A DNA stretch of 64,000 nt from Aestuariivita sp. (lineage in GTDB: Bacteria > Pseudomonadota > Alphaproteobacteria > Rhodobacterales > Rhodobacteraceae): contig JAPORU010000161.1 of assembly GCA_026710045.1 (NCBI GenBank), forward strand, positions 20,025 through 84,024, written 5' to 3'. Both the position numbers and the translations under genes were made by a program. Below, piece by piece: positions 40,009 through 48,854 of the stretch; position 1 is the stretch's first letter, and every line of letters starts with the position of its first letter. The notes under the pieces were generated by a model. The model was given only the letters and a program-made list of their open reading frames with translations. It was not told where the DNA came from and ran no database searches.

Positions 40009-40866
40009 TTATGAATCAACGCAGATCACAGGCGGCTTTTCGACACCAAACACACTTTCAACAAATGAAAATGCATCTGTTAACTCGGTAATAACCGAGT
40101 CAACGCCAATCTCTCGAATAGTTTCCGCATGACTGTGATTCAGGGTCCCGCCAACCATGATCTTAATGTCCGGACGTACGACACGGGCCGCGAGAATAAT
40201 CCGACACAACGTATCAAGATGCCGGGTTCCCGAGACCGACAACCCCAAGAGATAAACGTCATCATCCGAAATCATCTGAATAATGTCATCATAGCCCTTG
40301 TCGATCAGGTGAATGACCTCCCATCCATTTCGACGAAACAGGTCCGTGGCTATCTCAACTCCAAGCGTATGTTGTTCACCGGGAACAGCCGAAAACAAGA
40401 ACTTGGGCTTTCGACCGTGGGAGGGAGGAGGATAACGTCTCCGCAATGCATACAGCATATTGTAAATTCGCGAGGTGGCTAAGGTCACCTCCACAAAACT
40501 CAATTCGTTCGTTTCCCACTTCGCGCCCAGCTGTCGCGCTGCCTCCCCAAAATAACTCTGATAAATTCGATGGAATGGTAAATGCGCCCGCAACAGTTGC
40601 AGCAGGAATTTATTTGCCCGAAAGGAGCGCTCGGCACATAAGACTGTGCAAAAATAGTCAATTTCGCTTGCAGGTGCACGCCAATTGTCCCTATTTCCAG
40701 CGGTCAAGCGATTCAGGACTTCGCGGGCCAGACTCTCCATGGACGGCGATGAAATCACCTGTTCAAGTGACTGCAAGACGTCCGGATGTGACCTTGTCAA
40801 ACCCTCTTCCGGATCCATCATGGGACTTTGAACATCAATATAACGTTTTTCACAACATGCAGCCAT
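40009..40866 (-). CDS. B12-binding domain protein, PpaA/AerR-like regulator
   Basis: A 285-residue cytoplasmic protein. Residues 85-140 form a helical cap-like segment with LGAKWETNELSFVEVTLATSRI (W117), and residues 154-275 a Rossmann cobalamin-binding domain with GEQHTLG (H166, a variant of DxHxxG), LGLSVSG and MVGGTLN. This is the layout of AerR/PpaA proteins, which use B12 to antagonise the CrtJ/PpsR repressor in phototrophs. No photosynthesis gene is present in the window. It is divergent from ispH across about 175 bp. Confidence 0.82.
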   Translation of the reverse strand: MAACCEKRYIDVQSPMMDPEEGLTRSHPDVLQSLEQVISSPSMESLAREVLNRLTAGNRDNWRAPASEIDYFCTVLCAERSFRANKFLLQLLRAHLPFHRIYQSYFGEAARQLGAKWETNELSFVEVTLATSRIYNMLYALRRRYPPPSHGRKPKFLFSAVPGEQHTLGVEIATDLFRRNGWEVIHLIDKGYDDIIQMISDDDVYLLGLSVSGTRHLDTLCRIILAARVVRPDIKIMVGGTLNHSHAETIREIGVDSVITELTDAFSFVESVFGVEKPPVICVDS

Positions 40867-41041
40867 TCTCGAAAATACACAATCGATTGTATTGATTTTT
40901 TAGGATTATTCCAATATCTTTTGATCAACATTGATCATATGAGTGAACGGCCTTGTTTTTGGGAAAAGCAAGACATTCTTGCGACATCCACCGATATCAT
41001 AAATATCACTCTATTTGTCGTAAATGGAACGGAATAGTCCA

Positions 41042-42010
41042 ATGAGCAAATCACCTCTGACCCTGTATCTCGCTGCGCCACGTGGCTTTTGTGCCGGGGT
41101 CGACCGCGCAATCAAGATTGTTGAGTTGGCTCTCGAAAAATGGGGTGCACCTGTCTATGTACGCCACGAGATCGTCCATAACAAACATGTGGTGGACGGA
41201 CTCCGGAACAAGGGCGCGGTGTTTGTCAAAGAACTGGAAGAATGCCCGGATGATCGCCCGGTTATTTTTTCAGCACATGGCGTACCCAAGTCTGTACCGA
41301 GTGAGGCAACCGCCCGGCAGATGGTTTTTGTTGATGCCACCTGCCCGCTCGTTTCGAAGGTGCACATTGAGACCCAACGCTACTACGAGCAAGGATTACA
41401 GATGATCATGATCGGACATAACGGCCATCCCGAGACGATCGGAACGATGGGTCAGTTGCCCGACGGTGAAGTATTGCTTGTCGAAACCGTTGAGGACATC
41501 GAAACAGTCGACGTCCGTGATCCGCAAAAGCTTGCATACGTTACTCAAACGACTCTCTCGGTTGACGACACATCGGATCTCGTTGCCGCATTGCAAAAAC
41601 GCTTCCCCGACATTATCGGACCTCACAAGGAGGATATTTGTTATGCGACAACCAATCGGCAAGAAGCTGTGAAAGCAATCGCGAAGAAGGCCAATGCTCT
41701 CATTGTCATCGGCGCATCAAATTCCTCGAATTCCCAACGACTCGTCGAAGTCGGAATTCGCGGAGGCTGCCATTTTGCCCAGTTGGTACCAAATGCGAGC
41801 GAAATCAACTGGGGCGCACTGAACGAGATGGAATCAGTTGGCGTGACCGCGGGAGCCTCAGCACCCGAAGAACTCGTACAAGGTGTCATTGAGGCATTTT
41901 GCGATCGGTTTCATGTGACCATTGAGACCATTGAGACCATCAAGGAAAATGTTGAATTCAAGGTACCGCGCATTCTACGACACACATCAACGGACGCGGC
42001 GGCCGTATGA
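41042..42010 (+). CDS. ispH: 4-hydroxy-3-methylbut-2-enyl diphosphate reductase
   Basis: Last step of the MEP isoprenoid pathway, an iron-sulfur enzyme yielding IPP and DMAPP. The 322-residue protein has the three cluster cysteines C17 ([10 protein letters not shown]), C101 ([11 protein letters not shown]) and C200 ([10 protein letters not shown]). ATG 41042 has GGAA upstream and matches the family N-terminus better than ATG 41024. Near the 3' end a 9-bp tandem repeat (ACCATTGAG, about 41919-41940) encodes the repeated TIE motif. Confidence 0.96.
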   Translation: MSKSPLTLYLAAPRGFCAGVDRAIKIVELALEKWGAPVYVRHEIVHNKHVVDGLRNKGAVFVKELEECPDDRPVIFSAHGVPKSVPSEATARQMVFVDATCPLVSKVHIETQRYYEQGLQMIMIGHNGHPETIGTMGQLPDGEVLLVETVEDIETVDVRDPQKLAYVTQTTLSVDDTSDLVAALQKRFPDIIGPHKEDICYATTNRQEAVKAIAKKANALIVIGASNSSNSQRLVEVGIRGGCHFAQLVPNASEINWGALNEMESVGVTAGASAPEELVQGVIEAFCDRFHVTIETIETIKENVEFKVPRILRHTSTDAAAV

Positions 42011-42044
42011 CATCCACCAAGCTATTCAACTATGATAATTGCAT

Positions 42045-42638
42045 ATGAGCGATCTGGAAACGATCGCTGTTTATAATGAGAAAGTGAAGGATTACGTCCG
42101 TTCTCTGGCCCCATTTGCGTCAAAGGATCCCCTGATTGATGAATTTATTGCCGTGTGCCCAAGAAATGGGCGCGTTCTGGATTTAGGATCAGGACCTGGA
42201 GCTTACGCTGAAAGAATGGCAACGTCAGGTTTATACGTTGACGCCGTCGACGCCTCTTCCGAAATGATCCGTCACGTCCCAATACATCCGCGCATTCGCA
42301 CCCAAGTCGCCACCTTTGACGCGATATCCGCCCACAGTATCTATGACGGCGTATGGGCCTACTTCAGTCTTCTGCACGCATCCCGAGCAGCATTTGAGCG
42401 GCATCTCCATGCGATTCAGTCCGCGCTCAAACCCAAAGCCGTATTTTTTCTCGCCATGAAAGTGGGTCAAGGACATCGACGAGATACTCTCGGGCGATAT
42501 TACGAATACTATGCGCCTGACGAACTCAAATGTTCACTCACGGCAGCCGGTCTCGCACCACGGCGCCGTTGGACAGGGGTATCTGTTGGACTCTCAGGTG
42601 AGTCCGATCACTGGATTGCACTTGAATCCTATGCTTGA
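42045..42638 (+). CDS. Class I SAM-dependent methyltransferase
   Basis: A 197-residue cytoplasmic methyltransferase with motif [17 protein letters not shown], the acidic post-I residue in [11 protein letters not shown] and a motif like [11 protein letters not shown]. The substrate is unknown. It lies 34 bp after ispH and overlaps rnhA by 8 bp, so the three are probably one operon. In many relatives homoserine kinase occupies this position. Confidence 0.82.
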   Translation: MSDLETIAVYNEKVKDYVRSLAPFASKDPLIDEFIAVCPRNGRVLDLGSGPGAYAERMATSGLYVDAVDASSEMIRHVPIHPRIRTQVATFDAISAHSIYDGVWAYFSLLHASRAAFERHLHAIQSALKPKAVFFLAMKVGQGHRRDTLGRYYEYYAPDELKCSLTAAGLAPRRRWTGVSVGLSGESDHWIALESYA

Positions 42639-43107
42639 ATTCCACGCCTATACCGATGGGGCCTGTTCCGGAAATCCGGGATGCGGAGGTTGGGGCGTTG
42701 TTTTGCTCGCACAAGACGGCAACACACTAATTAAGGAACGCGAAATCTCCGGGGGTGCACCGCATACAACAAACAATCGCATGGAGCTCTTGGCCGCCAT
42801 CACGGCGCTAGAGGCTCTGTCGAAGCCAGTTCAGATAACCGTTTATACCGACAGCACATATGTCAAGAACGGGGTCAATTCGTGGATGCAAAAATGGAAA
42901 GCCAATGGCTGGAAAACAGCCACAAAGTCTCCTGTAAAGAACCAAGATTTATGGAAGCGTTTAGACGTGGCCCGAACCAAGCATAAGGTCACCTGGAAGT
43001 GGATTAAGGGTCACGCCGGTCATTCGGGAAATGAACGGGCCGATCGGTTGGCCCGGTCTGGAATGCAACCCTTCAAGGAAAAGACGTCCATCGACATCAT
43101 GGGGTAA
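42631..43107 (+). CDS. rnhA: Ribonuclease HI
   Basis: Degrades the RNA strand of RNA-DNA hybrids. The 158-residue protein starts [17 protein letters not shown] and retains the catalytic carboxylates D9, E52 (NNRMELL), D74 ([11 protein letters not shown]) and D138 (GNERADRLA). ATG 42631 is chosen from homology; it overlaps the methyltransferase gene by 8 bp in another frame. Confidence 0.95.
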   Translation: MLEFHAYTDGACSGNPGCGGWGVVLLAQDGNTLIKEREISGGAPHTTNNRMELLAAITALEALSKPVQITVYTDSTYVKNGVNSWMQKWKANGWKTATKSPVKNQDLWKRLDVARTKHKVTWKWIKGHAGHSGNERADRLARSGMQPFKEKTSIDIMG

Positions 43108-43961
43108 GCAAACCTGGCCTCAATACTCAACCATATCCATTTCCAGGTAAAGATTACCTTCAATATGTCCGTGTGCCGGATCTCATCTTGCGTGAAGAAA
43201 TGACTGTCAAGTCTACCAGGCCCAAGGCCCAAAGAGTCCGCCAAGGAAGCATTGAGTCCCATTCCTCATTGTCTGAAAATGATCAATCACCCGACATTAG
43301 ATTTTTTGAGATGCTTGTGTGTAGATCAACGCGTCCGTATTTCAAGTTCCCGAATCCAAGCCTTGTCCCGAATCCGTTTCAGGCCGTTCGTGATGACGAC
43401 GTCAAGCAACGCCGGTTTGCGGGCACGGCGTCCAATATTCCAAGACGCTTATCAAACTGTCCGGTTTGGTGCGGAACGTGACCAGCAGGTCCGTCCATGT
43501 TTGCACACTCTCTCAATCCCACGGAACAGGACCAGGAAACCCTTCGCCCCATCAACCATCTGGACTGCCTGAACCGGAAGATCACCCGCTTCATGATCCC
43601 AAACTCATGATGTCTGTAAAGAATAACCGACGACAACTGCCGGACCCGAAATGCTTCACCCAAGGCAATCAAAGAGTTGAATTCGGCGACAGAATCAAAC
43701 GACGAGACAAAACTGCATGACAGGACTGTCACCCACTTTCCAGAAGAAACCAATGTAATCCGCAATAACATTTATGGATGACGAGATTTGCCTTCTTCGT
43801 TGCACTACAGCAATACAAATTAACCATTAATTTATCAATATAATAAAAAATTCGATAATTTAATATTATATTGTGTTAATTTGATATTAGCATGTTTCAG
43901 AAAATCACGATTTTCTATGTGACACCCCGCGCACGGTGCGCGGTCTTATGGGAGGAAATCT
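43108..43961. other. Large gap upstream of the polyol cluster
   Basis: 854 bp, the longest gene-free stretch. A minus-strand frame of 130 codons (43379-43771) and several plus-strand frames show no family features; they may be remains of a lost gene. The distal part (about 43800-43895) is extremely AT-rich with TATAAT-like strings near 43839, probably the promoter region of the transport operon. Confidence 0.5.
43927..43955 (+). promoter_or_regulatory. GC-rich hairpin and ribosome binding site before the binding-protein gene
   Basis: CCGCGCA (43927-43933), loop CGG, TGCGCGG (43937-43943) form a 7-bp perfect stem, followed by GGAGG at 43951-43955, six bases from the ATG at 43962. The hairpin sits in the untranslated leader and could protect the mRNA 5' end or modulate translation. 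Confidence 0.55.
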
Positions 43962-45248
43962 ATGACCTTTATGCGTACTGCTGCGCTCGGTGTCACATTG
44001 GTAGCTTCAACCGCTCTGACAGCCTATGCAGATTCACTTACAATAGCGATCGTGAACAACGGTCACATGATCAACATGCAGAAAGTAGCGGAAAGTTATA
44101 CGGCAGAGACTGGCGTCAAACTGAACTGGGTATCTCTGGAAGAAGGTGTTCTACGTGAACAGGTCACGTCTGATACAGCAACGGGTGGTGGCCAGTACGA
44201 CATCATCAACATCGGTATGCAAGAAGCGCCGATCTGGGGTGCCGCTGGCTGGATTGAACCTCTCGACTTTGACGTTGAATATGACGTGGAAGACATTCTT
44301 CCTGCGATGCGCGCGGGTCTATCTCACGACGGTACGCTTTATGCGGCACCATTCTATGGCGAGTCCTCGATGGTGATGTACCGCAAAGACCTCGCGAACG
44401 CAGCGGGCGTAACAATCAAGGATCATGACACCTGGTCTCGCATCAAAGAAGCAGCCGCTGCAATGCACGATCCAGACAATGGAGTCTACGGTGCTTGCCT
44501 GCGCGGCAAGCCCGGTTGGGGTGACAACATGGCGTTCATCACAACAATCGTGAACTCTTTCGGTGGTGCATGGTTTGACGCGGACATGCGTCCATCGCTT
44601 GACACTCAAATGTGGAAAGACGCTATCAACTTCTATGTTGACCTGCTTGGCAACTACGGCCCTCCGGGCTCTGAAGGCAACTCTTTCAACGAAATCCTTG
44701 CACTCTACAATGAAGGTAAGTGCGGAATGTGGATCGATGCAACAATCGCCGCGTCATTCCTGGAAAGCGATCAGGTTGCGTACGCTCAATCACCAAACGC
44801 TGGTAACGCTGTTGGCGCAAACTGGCTATGGGCATGGGCGATGGCCGTTCCGGCGGGCACATCAAACGCTGACCAGGCAAAGGCGTTCATTGAATGGGCG
44901 ACGTCTAAAGACTATGTTCAAGCGGTAGCGAACCATCCTGATTTCGGCTGGAGCTCTGTTCCAACGGGTCAACGTGCGTCAACTTACGCGGTACCTGAGT
45001 TCCAAGCGGTTGCGCAGTTTGCGTCAGCTGAAATGGCGGCAATCGACTCAGCCGCTCCCGCAGCATCGGACATCAAGCCTTATGTTGGCGTTCAGTTCGC
45101 AGCGATCCCCGAATTCCCGCAAGTTGGTTCGGCGGTTGCGCAAGAAATGGCCGCCGCACTTTCCGGTGCAAAGTCTGTCAATGATGCCCTGGCCGCTTCC
45201 CAAGAAGCAGCAGACGCAATCATGAAAGAAGCAGGCTACTACGAATAA
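43962..45248 (+). CDS. Polyol ABC transporter substrate-binding protein
   Basis: A 428-residue periplasmic protein of the sorbitol/mannitol group (SmoE/MtlE-like, family 1). A signal peptide ends near TALTAYADS. The mature protein has IAIVNNGHMINMQ, the GQYDIINIGMQEAPIWGAAGWI segment and many aromatic residues for sugar stacking. A GGAGG ribosome binding site precedes the ATG. A terminator after the gene likely lowers permease expression relative to it, as expected for ABC binding proteins. Substrate probably mannitol, sorbitol or arabinitol. Confidence 0.9.
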   Translation: MTFMRTAALGVTLVASTALTAYADSLTIAIVNNGHMINMQKVAESYTAETGVKLNWVSLEEGVLREQVTSDTATGGGQYDIINIGMQEAPIWGAAGWIEPLDFDVEYDVEDILPAMRAGLSHDGTLYAAPFYGESSMVMYRKDLANAAGVTIKDHDTWSRIKEAAAAMHDPDNGVYGACLRGKPGWGDNMAFITTIVNSFGGAWFDADMRPSLDTQMWKDAINFYVDLLGNYGPPGSEGNSFNEILALYNEGKCGMWIDATIAASFLESDQVAYAQSPNAGNAVGANWLWAWAMAVPAGTSNADQAKAFIEWATSKDYVQAVANHPDFGWSSVPTGQRASTYAVPEFQAVAQFASAEMAAIDSAAPAASDIKPYVGVQFAAIPEFPQVGSAVAQEMAAALSGAKSVNDALAASQEAADAIMKEAGYYE

Positions 45249-45265
45249 CGACGACCCTAATCTTG

Positions 45266-45294
45266 AAAGGTCCGTGTAATCTTCGGGCCTTTTT
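45266..45294 (+). terminator. Attenuating terminator between binding protein and permeases
   Basis: AAAGGTCCG (45266-45274), a 9-nt loop, CGGGCCTTT (45284-45292) with one G-T pair, and a T tract running to 45294. It lies 17 bp after the binding-protein stop and about 105 bp before the first permease. Confidence 0.85.
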
Positions 45295-45398
45295 CCTCCA
45301 CGACAACAATCCAGTCGCTAGGGACCGTCTGTTGTTTCCCGAACCACTGCCAACCATCGATCAGTGACGTGATTTGAACGCTGCCTAAGCACTGCAAA

Positions 45399-46337
45399 AT
45401 GACAAACCGAACACTTCCGCGTCTCCTTCAGGCACCAGCAGTTGTCGTACTGTTAATTTGGATGCTTGTGCCACTCGGCATGACGCTTTTCTTTTCCTTC
45501 ATTCGCTACGTCCTAAATAGTTTAAGTCGTCCCGAATGGACCAGACCGTCCATCGAAAACTGGCGTGGTTGGGGAAATTACAATTTTGTTCTGGAAAACA
45601 AAGACTTTTGGTTTGCCGTTTCCAATTCTGTGGTCATTGTCGGGGGAATCATCGTCCTGACGGTCATTCTCGGCCTGGCCATTGCCATCTTGGTTAATCG
45701 AACTTTTCCCGGTAGGGGTATCGTACGTGTATTCTTAATTTCACCCTTCTTTGTGATGCCCGCGGTAAACGCGGTTCTATGGATCAATATGATCCTTGAT
45801 CCCGTTCTGGGCCTGCAAGGTTTGGCCGTAAATGGTTTGAACGAAATCGTTGCAGGACTAAGAGACTTCCCAATACTGGGTGCCTTCTTCTCACTTTGGC
45901 CAGAGATTGAACCGATTTCCTTCCGCGCGACGCAAACAAGCGCCCTTGCGGTCATCATTATGGTCACATGGCAATGGACACCGTTTGCGGTCCTAATTTT
46001 CTTGACGTCGTTGCAATCTGAAGATCAGCAACAAAAAGAAGCTGCGGTCTTGGATGGCGCAAGCGCATGGGCAATGTTCATCAACTTGACCATTCCGCAC
46101 CTGGCACGACCAATCGCAATTGTCGTTATGATCCAGGCGATCTTTCATCTCTCCCTCTACGCTGAGATTGAGATCGTCAGTCGCGGAAACGGAAACAAGA
46201 ACCTACCCTATCTCATCGGCGAATTCGCAACCAACAACATTGGGGCGGCAAGTGCCACGGGCATATTTGCGGTCATTCTAGCCAATATTGTCGCAATCTT
46301 CCTGTTGCGCATGGTTGGTAAGAGTTTGATGAATTAA
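45399..46337 (+). CDS. Polyol ABC transporter permease (MalF/UgpA-like)
   Basis: A 312-residue inner-membrane protein with six helices and the permease EAA-like loop EAAVLDGASAWAMFINLTIPHLARP. It forms the channel with the next permease and the ATPase at 50260-51291. SmoF/MtlF-type proteins have this length. It starts with an ATG at 45399 and ends 11 bp before the second permease gene. Confidence 0.9.
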   Translation: MTNRTLPRLLQAPAVVVLLIWMLVPLGMTLFFSFIRYVLNSLSRPEWTRPSIENWRGWGNYNFVLENKDFWFAVSNSVVIVGGIIVLTVILGLAIAILVNRTFPGRGIVRVFLISPFFVMPAVNAVLWINMILDPVLGLQGLAVNGLNEIVAGLRDFPILGAFFSLWPEIEPISFRATQTSALAVIIMVTWQWTPFAVLIFLTSLQSEDQQQKEAAVLDGASAWAMFINLTIPHLARPIAIVVMIQAIFHLSLYAEIEIVSRGNGNKNLPYLIGEFATNNIGAASATGIFAVILANIVAIFLLRMVGKSLMN

Positions 46338-46348
46338 CGGGCGATATC

Positions 46349-47185
46349 ATGGCAGTCGTTGCACAATCGTCTACGTTCAGCCGCATCTTCTGGCCCACTG
46401 TTGCCTGGCTGACCGCGATGATATTCTTTTTTCCAATCTTCTGGATGGTGTTCACAAGTTTCAAAACAGATGCCGATGCTGTCAAGCCCGAGTACTTGTT
46501 CTTCTTTACGCCGACATTCGAAAACTACCTCAATATGACGGAGAACTACGATTATTGGCGGTTTGCTATCAACTCAGTGATTACTTCTACGTTTGCAACG
46601 GCGTTCGCGCTGGTGGTTGGAGTACCTTGTGCCTATTCGATGGCCTTCAATCCAACACCCGCAACAAAGAATATCCTGATGTGGATGTTATCGACCAAGA
46701 TGCTACCCGCTGCGGCCGTGCTCTATCCGATGACATTTTTGACAAAGAACTTCCTTGGAATTTACGACACACATTTTCTGGTGATTGTCGTGCTGATGTT
46801 GATCAATCTCCCGATAGTGATCTGGATGCTGTTCACCTATTTCAAGGAGATACCCAAAGAAATCATCGAGGCTGGCAAAATGGACGGCGTGAACACCTGG
46901 GGGGAGATCAAGGATATTCTCATCCCATTGGCATGGGGAGGTGTCGCTTCAACCGCGCTACTCTGCTTCATCTTTTGTTGGAACGAGGCCTACTGGACCG
47001 TGCGCCTGACGACAACAGAAGCGGCCACACTATCGAAGCTGATCGAAGGCAACCGTGCACCAGAAGGTTTGTTCTTTGGACGTTTATCAGCCGTTTCCAC
47101 CGCAGCTGTCGGTCCAATCGTTGTGTTAGGATGGTTCTGTCAAAGGCAACTTGTTCAAGGCCTAACATTCGGAGCCGTAAAATAA
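46349..47185 (+). CDS. Polyol ABC transporter permease (MalG/UgpE-like)
   Basis: A 278-residue inner-membrane permease with six helices and the EAA loop EAGKMDGVNTWGEIKDILIPL, which contacts the ATPase. It pairs with the preceding permease. Its stop overlaps the start of the degenerate dehydrogenase gene (TAATG at 47183-47187), implying the two were translationally coupled. Confidence 0.9.
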   Translation: MAVVAQSSTFSRIFWPTVAWLTAMIFFFPIFWMVFTSFKTDADAVKPEYLFFFTPTFENYLNMTENYDYWRFAINSVITSTFATAFALVVGVPCAYSMAFNPTPATKNILMWMLSTKMLPAAAVLYPMTFLTKNFLGIYDTHFLVIVVLMLINLPIVIWMLFTYFKEIPKEIIEAGKMDGVNTWGEIKDILIPLAWGGVASTALLCFIFCWNEAYWTVRLTTTEAATLSKLIEGNRAPEGLFFGRLSAVSTAAVGPIVVLGWFCQRQLVQGLTFGAVK

Positions 47186-47922
47186 TGTTCAATTCCGCAC
47201 TGACATCTTGGGCACGGAAGACAGCTCGCGTGACAGGCGCCAAGGGTTGCCGCACCACAACGTCCGCAAAACACTGTGAAGAAGTGAATACCCACATTTT
47301 GTCGGTCAAAACCAGATGCAGTTTGAACAACACTTGCATGACAAGGTATTTGACGCTTGCCGTTAATTCTGACACCAACCTCAGCAGTTTTGCTGAATGG
47401 ATGGCAGATGAGCAGCCCGAGACATTGTTCCGTAATACAGCGATGACTGGCATCAGAAACGTCCCGGATACTGATCTCGACCAGCACGACCGTCCACTCC
47501 CGATCAATATGCGCGCACTCTATTCAGTTATGCCTTCTGTTTCAGAGGTAGGAGCCGCAAACGGTAAAACGCGATCGCCCACTACTCTCTCTTCACAGCC
47601 AGAACACCGGAAGAAGGATTTGATGCCGCATTATGATTCGGCCACGGCAGCGCTGAACAGCAATATGCAATCGGCCGGACACGCACTCGCCCCCCTCAAC
47701 ATCCGAATAAACCGTATCCGCCCCAACGCTGTCGACATGCCGATGCGGAAAGATGTTGATGCTTTATTTGCAAATTTTGAAAACAACGCAATCAAGCGAA
47801 AGACACGAGAAGAGGGCGATACTGTTCCGTTAGGCCATAGGGGTCGTCCAGACAAAATTGCGCGTATCGCACCATTTCTTTTCTCAAGAAAATCTCAATA
47901 TATGAGTCCACGCAGACGCTGA
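47185..47922 (+). pseudogene. Degenerate short-chain polyol dehydrogenase, open frame with broken active site
   Basis: An uninterrupted 245-residue frame starting at an ATG that overlaps the permease stop (TAATG). It follows the outline of sorbitol dehydrogenases of the SmoS type: RKTARVTGAKGC near residue 15 for the Rossmann glycine motif, INM near 107 for the structural Asn, SSQPEHRKK with S137, Y150 at the correct 13-residue spacing, then NIRINRIRPNAVD and TVPLGHRGRPDKIARIAPFLF. The glycine motif is broken, the catalytic Lys of YxxxK is Thr154, and the family C-terminal end is lost. It is called a pseudogene by missense decay; a repurposed non-enzymatic protein is the alternative. Confidence 0.7.
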
Positions 47923-47957
47923 GCGTCAACCACGGACCAGTTCAAAGGATGTAGATA

Positions 47958-48854
47958 GTGTCAATTATCCAACCCGAGTTTGAATATGTCGATCGCGGGA
48001 CGGAGAGTATTCGATATCTGGAGCACGGATGGCCAACAGAGCTTTGCCGTTGGCATAGCCACAAGGAATATGAGCTTCACCTCATCACCGCAACGCGCGG
48101 GAAAGTTTTCATTGGGGACTACATCGGAGATTTTGAACCTGGCAGCCTATTCCTCACAGGTCCAAACCTGCCACATAACTGGGTAACGGATGAACATACG
48201 CATCCTGAACCTGTTGAAATCAGAGATATGCTCGTTCAGTTCAGCGAAGACAGCATAGCCAATCTAACGAATGCATTCGCCGAATTCAAAGAAATGGCAC
48301 AAATGTGGGAGCTCGCGACGTCAGGTATCGAATTCATGGGATTTGATGCGACTTTCGCACGCGGACATTTAGAACGTATTCGCAACACACGCGGTGCAGA
48401 GCGCATCTCTTCCTTTATTCATTTCTTGATGCGCATTAACGAACATGCCGAAAAATGTGCACTGTCGGTTGCATGGACCGCAAAACCCGAGGGAAACTCA
48501 AAACAAGCCCGAATCGGCGCGGTGGTCGATCACATCTCGCAAAACTACGCAGAGGACATCACACTTAATCAAGCGGCGAGCATGGTCGCTATGAGTCCCC
48601 TTACATTCTCGCGAAATTTCAAGAAGGCGACAGGCCATAATTTCATTGAGTTTGTGAACCGTGTCCGTGTCGGGCAGGCATGTTCCCTACTCTATGCAAC
48701 GGATGATCCGGTTTCATCAATTTGCTACGATGTCGGATTCCACAACCTTGCAAATTTCAACCGTCATTTCTTGAAGATGAAAGAAATGACTCCCACGGAA
48801 TTCCGTGAGCTTGCGCGCAGTGAACTTGTCACATCGAAGGGCGCAAAGCGGTGA
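47958..48854 (+). CDS. AraC family transcriptional regulator
   Basis: A 298-residue regulator. The N-terminal cupin-like ligand domain has CRWHSHKEYELHLIT and GSLFLTGPNLPHNW; the C-terminal double helix-turn-helix includes TLNQAASMVAMSPLTFSRNFKKATG and SSICYDVGFHNLANFNRHF. It starts with GTG 47958, preceded by AAAGGA, and overlaps the dehydrogenase gene in a GTGA junction. Probably controls the surrounding polyol operon in response to the polyol; this is inferred from position. Confidence 0.88.
   Translation: MSIIQPEFEYVDRGTESIRYLEHGWPTELCRWHSHKEYELHLITATRGKVFIGDYIGDFEPGSLFLTGPNLPHNWVTDEHTHPEPVEIRDMLVQFSEDSIANLTNAFAEFKEMAQMWELATSGIEFMGFDATFARGHLERIRNTRGAERISSFIHFLMRINEHAEKCALSVAWTAKPEGNSKQARIGAVVDHISQNYAEDITLNQAASMVAMSPLTFSRNFKKATGHNFIEFVNRVRVGQACSLLYATDDPVSSICYDVGFHNLANFNRHFLKMKEMTPTEFRELARSELVTSKGAKR

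Noticed and set aside
46555..47184. Long frame antecedent to the degenerate dehydrogenase, overlapping the second permease
   Set aside because: This upstream part is an out-of-frame shadow of the permease; only the part from ATG 47185 has family similarity.
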